DNA of 64,000 nt from positions 1 through 64,000 of the forward strand of contig NZ_QPEJ01000014.1 in the NCBI RefSeq assembly GCF_003335085.1, given 5' to 3'. This document shows, one piece after another, positions 16,559 to 24,337 of the stretch. Each line of letters starts with the position of its first letter. Position 1 is the first letter of the stretch. Both the position numbers and the translations under genes were made by a program. Under the pieces are notes generated by a model, which had not been told where the DNA came from, made no database searches, and saw only the letters and a list, made by a program, of their open reading frames with translations. Origin of the DNA: Polaribacter sp. WD7. GTDB taxonomy: Bacteria > Bacteroidota > Bacteroidia > Flavobacteriales > Flavobacteriaceae.

Positions 16559-17640
16559 TGAACTCAAAAACCATTACCAATGGAATACTAAGAGCTATAG
16601 GAATTCTCTCTGGAATTTTTCTTTTAGGCTACTTTTTATATGCCATACAGTCTGTAATTGTCTACATTGTTATTGCTGGAATTTTATCTTTAATTGCAAG
16701 ACCAATTATTCTTTTTTTAAGAAGAAAATTAAAATTTCCAAATACTTTAGCTGTAGTTTTTACCATGATGTTTATGTTAGGTATGCTAACTGGTTTAATA
16801 TTAATGTTTATACCTTTGGTTGCAGAACAAGGTAAAAGTTTATCGCTTTTAGAGGTAGATAAATTAGAACGTAATGTTCAAGAAATTATAAATCAAATTT
16901 CAAATTATTTTTCTTCTAAAGGAATAGATGTATTAGGAGAAATTAAAAACTTTGATTTTTTATCTCAATTTCAACAAATCCCTAATTTTTTAAATTCAAT
17001 TTTAGGAGCCTTAGGATCGCTAAGTGTCGGTTTATTTTCGGTTTTGTTTATTTCTTTCTTTTTCATGAAAGACAGTCAGTTATTAAAAAAAGGAGTATTA
17101 ACCATCATCCCTAACGGAACAGAAAATAGATTTTCTAAATCTTTAGAAACCATAAACGACTTGTTATCAAGGTATTTTATAGGGCTAATTTTTCAAATTT
17201 CAATTTTATTTGTAATCTATACTATCATTTTATTAATATTCGGAATTAATAATGCTGTTGTCATTGCTTTTTTATGTGCTTTACTTAATCTTATTCCGTA
17301 TGTAGGCCCTTTAATTGGCGCAGTAATAATGTTTATTTTATCGATGACTAGTAATATTGGTCAAGATTTTCAATCTCAAATTTTACCAACAACTACTTAT
17401 GTAATGATAGGTTATTTAATAGCACAATTAATAGATAATTTTGCAAGCCAGCCTATTATATTTTCAAAAACTACTAAATCTCATCCTTTAGAAATTTTTT
17501 TAGTCATTATTATTGGAGGATTATTATTTGGTGTGGTTGGAATGATAACTGCGGTTCCAATATACACTGCTTTAAAAGTAATTCTAAAAGAGTTTTTGTC
17601 TGATAACAAAATAGTAAAATCTATAACAAAAGATATTTAA
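16558..17640 (+). CDS. AI-2E/PerM-family transporter
   Basis: 360 aa with seven to eight hydrophobic segments and the family pattern 'FLCALLNLIPYVGPLIGAVI' in the C-terminal half. PerM/AI-2E family members export small molecules or ions; despite the name few transport autoinducer-2. The ATG overlaps the previous stop codon, and the next gene begins 6 bp later, so these three genes form an operon. Confidence 0.85.
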   Translation: MNSKTITNGILRAIGILSGIFLLGYFLYAIQSVIVYIVIAGILSLIARPIILFLRRKLKFPNTLAVVFTMMFMLGMLTGLILMFIPLVAEQGKSLSLLEVDKLERNVQEIINQISNYFSSKGIDVLGEIKNFDFLSQFQQIPNFLNSILGALGSLSVGLFSVLFISFFFMKDSQLLKKGVLTIIPNGTENRFSKSLETINDLLSRYFIGLIFQISILFVIYTIILLIFGINNAVVIAFLCALLNLIPYVGPLIGAVIMFILSMTSNIGQDFQSQILPTTTYVMIGYLIAQLIDNFASQPIIFSKTTKSHPLEIFLVIIIGGLLFGVVGMITAVPIYTALKVILKEFLSDNKIVKSITKDI

Positions 17641-17646
17641 GCGTTT

Positions 17647-18825
17647 TTGAATTCTAAAATTTTACATCCAGAAGTACAGCAATTTATTACCGATAATCTA
17701 AAATCAGAAATAACGAAACTGATTTTAAAAGGAAGTCCATTTTCTGAGATTTCTATTCAAGAATTAGCAAACCAAATTACTGCTAAACAAAAATCTGAAC
17801 ATAAATTACCTACATGGTTTTTTACAAATAACATATACTTTCCACCTAAAATAAGTATAGAACAAACCTCATCAGAAATCACAGCAGCATACAAATCTTC
17901 TCTAGTTTCAGGAAACTCAATAATAGACATTACTGGTGGTTTTGGGGTAGATTGTTATTATTTTTCAAAAAAATTTGATAACGTCACGCATTGCGAGATT
18001 AATGAAAATCTATCTAAAATAGTAAAACACAACTACAACAAGTTTGGGGTAAATACTATTAAAACTTTTGCAGGAAATGGTTTTACATTTTTAAAAGAAA
18101 CCAAATTAATATTCGATTGTATTTATATAGATCCATCAAGAAGAAATGATCAAAAAAGAAAAGTATTTTTGTTGAAAGATTGCTTACCTCAAATACCTCC
18201 TAAGATTGATTTTTATTTTACAAAAACAAATACTATTCTTATTAAAGTTTCTCCTATTTTAGACATAACCAACACTATAAGAGAACTTAAAAATGTAAAA
18301 GAAATACATGTTGTTGCTGTTCATAACGAGGTAAAAGAATTACTTTTTTTACTACAAAAAAACTACAATAATACCATTTTAATAAAAACTATTAATTTTG
18401 GAAAAAAGGCTATCCAAAAATTTAATTTTAAATATCTAGAAGAAGCTTCGTCTCAATATTCAGAACCTTTGCAATATTTGTATGAACCTAATGCTGCAAT
18501 TTTAAAATCAGGAGCTTTTCATCAAATAGCAGCTAGTTTAAATGTTTATAAATTACACCCTCACTCTCATTTGTATACATCAGAAAACCCCGTTGATTTT
18601 CCTGGTAGAACTTTTAAAATTAAATCTAGTGTCGAGTATAACAAAAAGAAAATAAACAAACTTTTTTCTGATAAAAAAGCAAACATTACTACTAGAAATT
18701 TCCCCAAAACAGTAGCTCAGATTAGAAAAGAAACAAAGATTAATGATGGGGGTTCTAAATATATATTCTTTACCACGCTAAATAACAATAAGTTATCTGT
18801 TGTTTTTTGTGAAAAAATAGATTAA
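17647..18825 (+). CDS. class I SAM-dependent methyltransferase with THUMP-like domain
   Basis: 392 aa from a TTG start at 17647; no ATG is available, and the N-terminal 'ILHPEVQQFI' fits the family start. An N-terminal helical region is followed by a Rossmann methyltransferase core with 'SIIDITGGFGVDCYYFSKKF' (SAM-binding motif I) and 'DCIYIDPSRRN' (motif IV). The C-terminal part ('PNAAILKSGAFHQIA', 'FPGRTFKI') matches THUMP-like RNA-modification proteins. Likely an RNA methyltransferase of unknown target. Followed by a strong terminator. Confidence 0.75.
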   Translation: MNSKILHPEVQQFITDNLKSEITKLILKGSPFSEISIQELANQITAKQKSEHKLPTWFFTNNIYFPPKISIEQTSSEITAAYKSSLVSGNSIIDITGGFGVDCYYFSKKFDNVTHCEINENLSKIVKHNYNKFGVNTIKTFAGNGFTFLKETKLIFDCIYIDPSRRNDQKRKVFLLKDCLPQIPPKIDFYFTKTNTILIKVSPILDITNTIRELKNVKEIHVVAVHNEVKELLFLLQKNYNNTILIKTINFGKKAIQKFNFKYLEEASSQYSEPLQYLYEPNAAILKSGAFHQIAASLNVYKLHPHSHLYTSENPVDFPGRTFKIKSSVEYNKKKINKLFSDKKANITTRNFPKTVAQIRKETKINDGGSKYIFFTTLNNNKLSVVFCEKID

Positions 18826-18864
18826 AATACTATTTCTTTTTCTTAAAATAGTATTAGTTTTTTT
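18826..18864 (+). terminator. rho-independent terminator after the methyltransferase gene
   Basis: Perfect 10-bp stem AATACTATTT (18826-18835) / AAATAGTATT (18846-18855), followed by a run of T. Confidence 0.85.
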
Positions 18865-18888
18865 GAAAAATATTATTTAAATTTGCAA

Positions 18889-18966
18889 TCGATTTGGGTG
18901 TTTTATTATTAGGGGTATAAAACACTTAGATTTAAGCCTTGAAATTCGTTTCAAGGCTTTTTCTTT
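18889..18966 (+). ncRNA. candidate small RNA, about 75 nt
   Basis: Sits between two genes and after a terminator. TAAATTTG at 18878-18885 fits the Bacteroidota -7 box. The transcript would hold a perfect 9-bp hairpin GTGTTTTAT (18898-18906) / ATAAAACAC (18917-18925) with loop TATTAGGGGT, and then a terminator with an 11-bp stem AAGCCTTGAAA / TTTCAAGGCTT, a TTCG tetraloop and a T tract (18934-18966). No open frame of note. A TTG at the right distance for -33 is missing, so it could also be an fdhD leader with an attenuator. Confidence 0.45.
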
Positions 18967-19016
18967 TTTAGGCATATCTTTTTCACTAATTTTGTAAGTG
19001 TTACATTTCTTTATTT

Positions 19017-19826
19017 ATGCAGACTACAAAGTATCAGGGATTAAAAATAGACCAAGGTAATCATGCTTTTATCGATGATGATTTGGTTATTGAAGTTCCT
19101 CTTCAAATAAATATTAATAATGAAGCCTATACTGTAGTGATGAGAACCCCTGATGATGATGATGAATTAATTAGAGGCTTGCTTTTTGCAGAAGATATTT
19201 ACAAAAATGAAACTAATTTAGTTTATAAAATTATTGAAAAAGAACAAAACATTACTACCATTATTAATGTGACTATTCCTATACAAGAATTGGGAAAAGG
19301 ATATTTAAATAAACGAACCCTTTTATCTGTCTCCTCATGTGGAATTTGCGGCAAAAAAAAATTAAAAGATATTAAGGTCTATGGAAAAAAACTAAATAGC
19401 AACTCCAATTTTTTTGCTAAAGACTTACATGCAATGTTTTCTAAAATGAATGGTATTCAAAAAACCTTTATTTCTTCAGGTGGTAGTCATGCTGCAGCAA
19501 TATTTAATCAAAAAAAAGAAATTTTATCTATAAAAGAAGATATTGGCAGGCATAATGCTGTAGACAAAACCATTGGAGATTTACTTATAACAGATCAACT
19601 TAAAAGCGCTGAATATTTATTAGTTAGTGGCAGAGTTTCTTATGAAATTGTATCCAAAGCATTTTTGGCAAAAATACCTATTATTGTTGCTGTTTCTGCT
19701 TGTTCTTCTTTAGCTGTAGATTTTGCTAAAGAATTCGGAATTTGTTTAATAGGTTTTGCAAGAAACCAAAAGATTACTATATACTCTAATCCTTCTATGT
19801 TAATAACAAAATTAAGTTATGCCTAA
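19017..19826 (+). CDS. fdhD: formate dehydrogenase accessory sulfurtransferase FdhD
   Basis: 269 aa. The conserved CxxC motif appears as 'SSCGICGKK' (about 107-115), and 'SGGSHAAAIF', 'EDIGRHNAVDKTIG' and 'SGRVSYEIV' are FdhD signatures. FdhD passes sulfur from a cysteine desulfurase to the bis-MGD molybdenum cofactor of formate-dehydrogenase-type enzymes. The gene overlaps the molybdoenzyme gene downstream by 8 bp, so it probably serves that enzyme. A TAATTTTG -7-like box lies at 18987-18994. Confidence 0.93.
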   Translation: MQTTKYQGLKIDQGNHAFIDDDLVIEVPLQININNEAYTVVMRTPDDDDELIRGLLFAEDIYKNETNLVYKIIEKEQNITTIINVTIPIQELGKGYLNKRTLLSVSSCGICGKKKLKDIKVYGKKLNSNSNFFAKDLHAMFSKMNGIQKTFISSGGSHAAAIFNQKKEILSIKEDIGRHNAVDKTIGDLLITDQLKSAEYLLVSGRVSYEIVSKAFLAKIPIIVAVSACSSLAVDFAKEFGICLIGFARNQKITIYSNPSMLITKLSYA

Positions 19827-22107
19827 AAATTCTGAAGCACAGCCTCCTGAAAAACTAACAGGAATAAGCATAAAAGACACACCAAAATCAGCAGCAGGAT
19901 TAAAAGCAATCGCGTCTACGGTAAAACATATTAAAAAAGAAATTGGTTTAAGTAAAGGCATTCAATTACTATCCAAATTGAATCAAAAAGATGGATTTGA
20001 CTGTCCCGGTTGCGCATGGCCAGATCCTGATGATAAAAGAGCTCTTTTGGCAGAGTATTGTGAAAATGGAGCAAAAGCAGTAGCTGAAGAAGCTACAAAA
20101 AATAAAGTCTCTCCTTTATTTTTTGCTACGCATTCAGTACAAGAATTATCTGAATTATCAGATTATGAAATTGGTAAAAGTGGACGCGTAACACAGCCTA
20201 TGTTTTTACCAGAAGGTGCTAATCATTATCAAGAAATTTCTTGGAAAGACGCTTTTAAGATGATTGGAGAAGAACTAAATAATTTAGATTCTCCTGATGA
20301 AGCTATATTTTATACTTCGGGAAGAACAAGCAACGAAGCTGCATTTTTATATCAACTATTTGTTCGTCAATTTGGTACAAACAATTTACCAGATTGCTCT
20401 AATATGTGTCATGAATCTAGTGGTGCTGCACTTTCTGAAACACTTGGTATTGGTAAAGGCTCAGTAACTTTAGATGATTTTAACCATACAGACTTGGTTA
20501 TTGTTATTGGTCAAAACCCTGGAACCAATCATCCCAGAATGCTAAGTGCCCTAGAAAAAAGCAAACAAAATGGTGCTAAAATTATTTCTATAAATCCATT
20601 GCCAGAAGTTGGTCTAATAAATTTTAAAAACCCTCAAAACCTAATAAAATGGGTTAACGGTCAAGAACTTACAGATGTTTTTTTACAAGTTAAAATAAAT
20701 GGAGATGTTGCTTTGTTAAAAATCATCTTAAAATTGATGAAAGAAAAAGAGAATGCTGTACCAAACTCTGTATTTAATCATAAATTTATCAAAGAAAAAA
20801 CAGCTGGTATTCAAGATTTATTAGAAGATCTAGATAGATATTCTATTGAAGAGCTACTTCCTCAAACAGGTTTATCATTAGAAAAAATAAAAAAAGCTAC
20901 ACAGCTCATCATCAACAATAAAAATATTATTATATGTTGGGCTATGGGGGTAACGCAACACAAAAATGCAGTTGATAATATTAGAGAAATTGTAAATATT
21001 TTATTATTAAAAGGGAGTATTGGAAAAAAAGGTGCTGGTACTTGCCCCGTTAGAGGTCATTCTAATGTTCAAGGAGACAGAACTATGGGGATTTGGGAAA
21101 AACCGAAAGATGATTTTTTAGATAATTTAGAAAAAGAATTTCAGTTTAAAGCTCCAAGAAAACATGGTTTTGATGTCGTAAATGCTATTGAGGCAATGTA
21201 TACAAAAAAAGCAAAAGTATTTTTTGGAATGGGAGGTAATTTTATTTCTGCAACACCAGATACCAAATACACAGCTGAGGCTTTGCAAAACTGTAGTCTA
21301 ACTGTTCATGTTTCTACAAAATTAAACAGAAGCCATTTAGTAACAGGTAAAAAGGCTTTAATTTTACCGTGTTTGGGTAGAACAGAAATAGATTATCAAG
21401 ATATGGGAGAACAATTTGTTTCAGTAGAGAACTCTATGGGTGTCGTGCATAAATCTAAAGGTACAATAAAGCCTTCATCAAAATACCTATTAAGCGAACC
21501 AGCCATTGTTGCTGGTATTGCCAATGCCACTTTATCAAGCTCTATAACTAATTGGACTAAGTTAACTGCAAATTACGATTTGATTCGTGATAAGATTGAA
21601 GCTACAATTCCTGGATTTAAAAATTACAACAAACGCGTAAGGATTGATGGTGGTTTTTATTTACCCAACAACGCCAGAGACAATAATTTTACACCTACTA
21701 GAACAGGAAAAGCAAATTTTAGTATCAATAAACCTTCTGAAATTGAGTTGAAAAAGAATCATTTTTTAATGATGACTATAAGAACACATGATCAATATAA
21801 TACCACAATCTATGGACTTAATGATAGGTACAGAGGAATACTGAATGAAAGAAGAGTACTATTAATGAATAAAGAGGACATGAACTCGTTAGGTTTACAA
21901 AAATTAGATAAAGTAGATTTAACAAGTCATTTTAACAAAGAAAAAAGAGAAGCTAAAGGGTTTTTAGTAGTCCCTTATAATATACCAAAACAATGTACAG
22001 CTACTTATTTTCCTGAAGCAAATGTACTTGTTGCTTTAAAAAATAAAGCTAGAGTAAGTAACACCCCTGCATCTAAAACAGTAATCATTACCATACATAA
22101 AAGATAA
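19819..22107 (+). CDS. FdhF/YdeP-family molybdopterin oxidoreductase
   Basis: 762 aa. Matches the YdeP branch of DMSO-reductase-type enzymes: N-terminal 'GFDCPGCAWPDPDDKR' (about 57-72), then the molybdopterin domains ('FYTSGRTSNEAAFLYQLFVR', 'DCSNMCHESSG', 'CPVRGHSNVQGDRTMG') and a C-terminal MGD-binding domain with 'MTIRTHDQYNTTIYG'. Only one Fe-S-type Cys cluster is seen, and no electron-transfer subunit genes lie nearby, so the partner is unknown. YdeP proteins are linked to acid resistance in E. coli, but the reaction is not established. Coupled to fdhD. Confidence 0.9.
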   Translation: MPKNSEAQPPEKLTGISIKDTPKSAAGLKAIASTVKHIKKEIGLSKGIQLLSKLNQKDGFDCPGCAWPDPDDKRALLAEYCENGAKAVAEEATKNKVSPLFFATHSVQELSELSDYEIGKSGRVTQPMFLPEGANHYQEISWKDAFKMIGEELNNLDSPDEAIFYTSGRTSNEAAFLYQLFVRQFGTNNLPDCSNMCHESSGAALSETLGIGKGSVTLDDFNHTDLVIVIGQNPGTNHPRMLSALEKSKQNGAKIISINPLPEVGLINFKNPQNLIKWVNGQELTDVFLQVKINGDVALLKIILKLMKEKENAVPNSVFNHKFIKEKTAGIQDLLEDLDRYSIEELLPQTGLSLEKIKKATQLIINNKNIIICWAMGVTQHKNAVDNIREIVNILLLKGSIGKKGAGTCPVRGHSNVQGDRTMGIWEKPKDDFLDNLEKEFQFKAPRKHGFDVVNAIEAMYTKKAKVFFGMGGNFISATPDTKYTAEALQNCSLTVHVSTKLNRSHLVTGKKALILPCLGRTEIDYQDMGEQFVSVENSMGVVHKSKGTIKPSSKYLLSEPAIVAGIANATLSSSITNWTKLTANYDLIRDKIEATIPGFKNYNKRVRIDGGFYLPNNARDNNFTPTRTGKANFSINKPSEIELKKNHFLMMTIRTHDQYNTTIYGLNDRYRGILNERRVLLMNKEDMNSLGLQKLDKVDLTSHFNKEKREAKGFLVVPYNIPKQCTATYFPEANVLVALKNKARVSNTPASKTVIITIHKR

Positions 22108-22116
22108 TTTACAACT

Positions 22117-23652
22117 ATGAAAAAACTTTTTTGCTTACTTGTTATTCTTATAACCACACAAAGTTTTTTTGCTCAATTAGAAAAAAAACCTCAAAAAATA
22201 ACTCAAAAAGGATTTGCTAAAGTAGATTTTCTATCCATTAATATGCCAGAGACAGGAATTATGAACGAACCCAACATGGGGTTTACAGGAATTCATTATA
22301 ATTTATTACTAAATAATTTTTACACTGGTTTGGGTATTTACGGTGCAGTTAGCGGAGCTAGAGGAGGCTTTTTTACACTAGGAGTTAATGCAGGTTATAA
22401 AAAATTCTTATCTAAAAAACTTTTTTTAGATAGCGGTTTTCATTTTGGTGGTGGTGGTGGTGCAAACGCCCCTGATGGTGGAGGCGCTTTTATTTTACCA
22501 CACTTTAATATAGGTTATGAGTTTAGAGATTTCTCTTTAAATGCTGGTTGGAGTTATGTGAATTTTTTTGACAATGGATTGATAAAAAATCATCAACTAA
22601 ATTTTGCAGTAGAAATTCCTTTAGATTATGATTATGCTAACTATAACAATAGAGAAAAAATGTATAATATTCAGCATTTAAAAAACTCTGAATGGGATAC
22701 AAAGGCAGGTAAATTTTCTGTAATGATGCACTTAAACAATTTAGTTACTAAAGGAAGATCTAGAAATACTCTTGACCCAAAATACAACCTAGCAACAATT
22801 AGATTAGCCGGTTTTGAAATTGCATCTTATTTTTATAAAAATTGGTTTGCTTTTATTAAGGTAGATGGTGCTTTTAGCGGAATACCTGGAGGATATATGG
22901 ATGTCTTTTTTGGGTCAGGGTACTTACTTTCATTTAATAGAAATAGAACTAACTTGCTTGCCAAATTTGGTGTTGGTGCTGGTGGCGGTGGCGGTGTAGA
23001 TACAAAAGGTGGCTTTTTAATTTACCCAGACATCTCTATAGAACAGCAAATATTTAAAGATGCCTTTATTTCTTTAAACAAAGGGTTTGTAATGTCTCCT
23101 AACTCAGATTTTTACAGCGAATCATATGGTGTTGGCCTTAAATATTATTTGGAAAAAGACGGAATTCAATCTACTAAATCTAATAGAGAAAGTGCTAAAT
23201 TAAAAGGGCTTAACATTATTGTAAAACAAGACTTATACTTTAATGCAAAAAGAAAAGAAAATCCTACTGAAGATATGCATCAAATATCTCTTCAGGTAAA
23301 CTTTGATTTAACAAAAAATCTTTATGTAGCTGGACAAACTTCATTTGCTAATTTTGGTAATGCAGGTGCTTACGCAGAAGGAATTGTAGGTTTTGGTTTA
23401 AAATCTAATCTCTTATTAAACAATTCTACCTCATTTTTTGTACAAACTTTAGCTGGTGCTGCTGGTGGTGGTAATATTTCTACAGGACAAGGATTAATTA
23501 TAAAACCAAGTGCAGGTTTAGATTATACATTGTCAAATACATTAAAATTAAGAGCTTCAGGCGGATATGTCAAAGCAAGAGCAGGTGAGCTAAGTAGTCC
23601 TTTTATAAATTTGGGTATAAATTATACTATTTCTTTTTTGAAATTAAAATAA
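22117..23652 (+). CDS. predicted outer-membrane or secreted beta-rich protein
   Basis: 511 aa with signal peptide 'MKKLFCLLVILITTQSFFAQ'. The rest is rich in short alternating hydrophobic strands and Gly-rich turns ('HFGGGGGANAPDGGG', 'GVGAGGGGGVDTKGG', 'AGAAGGGNISTGQG'), and ends with a strand-like 'YTISFLKLK'. The three Gly-rich blocks are spaced about 170 residues apart, suggesting repeated sub-barrels. It begins 9 bp after the molybdoenzyme gene and may share its operon. I do not recognise a named family. Confidence 0.6.
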   Translation: MKKLFCLLVILITTQSFFAQLEKKPQKITQKGFAKVDFLSINMPETGIMNEPNMGFTGIHYNLLLNNFYTGLGIYGAVSGARGGFFTLGVNAGYKKFLSKKLFLDSGFHFGGGGGANAPDGGGAFILPHFNIGYEFRDFSLNAGWSYVNFFDNGLIKNHQLNFAVEIPLDYDYANYNNREKMYNIQHLKNSEWDTKAGKFSVMMHLNNLVTKGRSRNTLDPKYNLATIRLAGFEIASYFYKNWFAFIKVDGAFSGIPGGYMDVFFGSGYLLSFNRNRTNLLAKFGVGAGGGGGVDTKGGFLIYPDISIEQQIFKDAFISLNKGFVMSPNSDFYSESYGVGLKYYLEKDGIQSTKSNRESAKLKGLNIIVKQDLYFNAKRKENPTEDMHQISLQVNFDLTKNLYVAGQTSFANFGNAGAYAEGIVGFGLKSNLLLNNSTSFFVQTLAGAAGGGNISTGQGLIIKPSAGLDYTLSNTLKLRASGGYVKARAGELSSPFINLGINYTISFLKLK

Positions 23653-23665
23653 TTTTATATATTTG
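23638..23665 (+). promoter_or_regulatory. consensus Bacteroidota promoter TTG-N17-TATATTTG
   Basis: TTG at 23638-23640 and TATATTTG at 23658-23665 with a 17-bp spacer, overlapping the end of the upstream gene. It would start a transcript near 23672 with a leader of about 230 nt before the lipoprotein gene at 23906. Confidence 0.7.
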
Positions 23666-23671
23666 CACAAT

Positions 23672-23865
23672 CAATATCCCCTTATTGATGTACCCTCTTT
23701 TTAAATTTATAATAAAGTTCATAGTCAATTAGATTCGTCTACTTGTGCTGTATATTTATTAAAGCTCCCTAACTTTATAAGTTTTATTTAGTTGCTATTA
23801 TTGTAATAGTAACAGGATATCTAAAAGCAAAACTCCTCTACAAAGTTAGCTCCTGTTTATTTTAT
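23672..23865 (+). ncRNA. structured RNA or long mRNA leader with rod-like fold
   Basis: After a strong promoter, the 5' end forms a 7-bp hairpin ATCAATA/TATTGAT (23670-23689). Then 23760-23859 folds as one long interrupted rod: TAAAGC with GTTTA, CTAACTTT (23769-23776) with AAAGTTAG (23842-23849), AGTTTT with AAAACT, TTTA with TAAA, and an apical 10-bp stem GTTGCTATTA / TAATAGTAAC with a one-sided bulge. No open frame. A rod with internal loops recalls 6S-type RNA, but I cannot confirm a family; it may instead be the leader of the lipoprotein gene. Confidence 0.4.
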
Positions 23866-23905
23866 TTCTAATAATAGTTTGTTTTAATTATTTAATTATT
23901 TTATT

Positions 23906-24169
23906 ATGAAAAAAGCGTTTATTGCTTTAACATTTGTAGGGGTACTAGCTAGCTGTCAACCCGTAAAAACAGAATTAGAGTATTATCAATCCAACAAAGC
24001 TACCGTAGAAAAGGAGTATCCAAATTATCACATTACTTCTTTTAGACAATATAGTTATATTTTTCAGGTATCTAGCCCTGAACATGTAATTGAAGTCACC
24101 TTAGATCGTAATGCTAAAATTATCAAAAAAGATACTTTAAGAGTGTTTAACACCTTAGTAAAGAGATAA
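23906..24169 (+). CDS. small predicted lipoprotein
   Basis: 87 aa. 'MKKAFIALTFVGVLASC' is a type II signal peptide with lipobox LASC, so the protein should be lipid-anchored. The mature part has an acidic/aromatic stretch and a short beta-rich tail with 'VIEVTLDRNAKIIKKDTLRV', which resembles PepSY-type small periplasmic proteins only loosely. Single gene after an unusually long structured leader. Function unknown. Confidence 0.7.
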   Translation: MKKAFIALTFVGVLASCQPVKTELEYYQSNKATVEKEYPNYHITSFRQYSYIFQVSSPEHVIEVTLDRNAKIIKKDTLRVFNTLVKR

Positions 24170-24222
24170 CTACTCCCAAAGGTATGTTTATATGACATGA
24201 TACCCCACGTTTCGTGTCTTAG

Positions 24223-24250
24223 AAGAGTGGCTTTTATGTCACTCTTTTTT
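24223..24250 (+). terminator. rho-independent terminator after the small lipoprotein gene
   Basis: AAGAGTG (24223-24229) pairs with CACTCTT (24240-24246), followed by a T run. Confidence 0.65.
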
Positions 24251-24337
24251 ATTAAAGTTATTTAAAAAAAGTTGTTTTTTTAAAACCATCTTTTTGATCT
24301 TTTCGTAAGTATTAATATAATTCAAAATAATGTATTA

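Noticed and set aside
19017..22107. Complete formate dehydrogenase complex
   Set aside because: Only the YdeP-type catalytic chain and fdhD are present; iron-sulfur and membrane subunits are absent, so a respiratory complex cannot be claimed.
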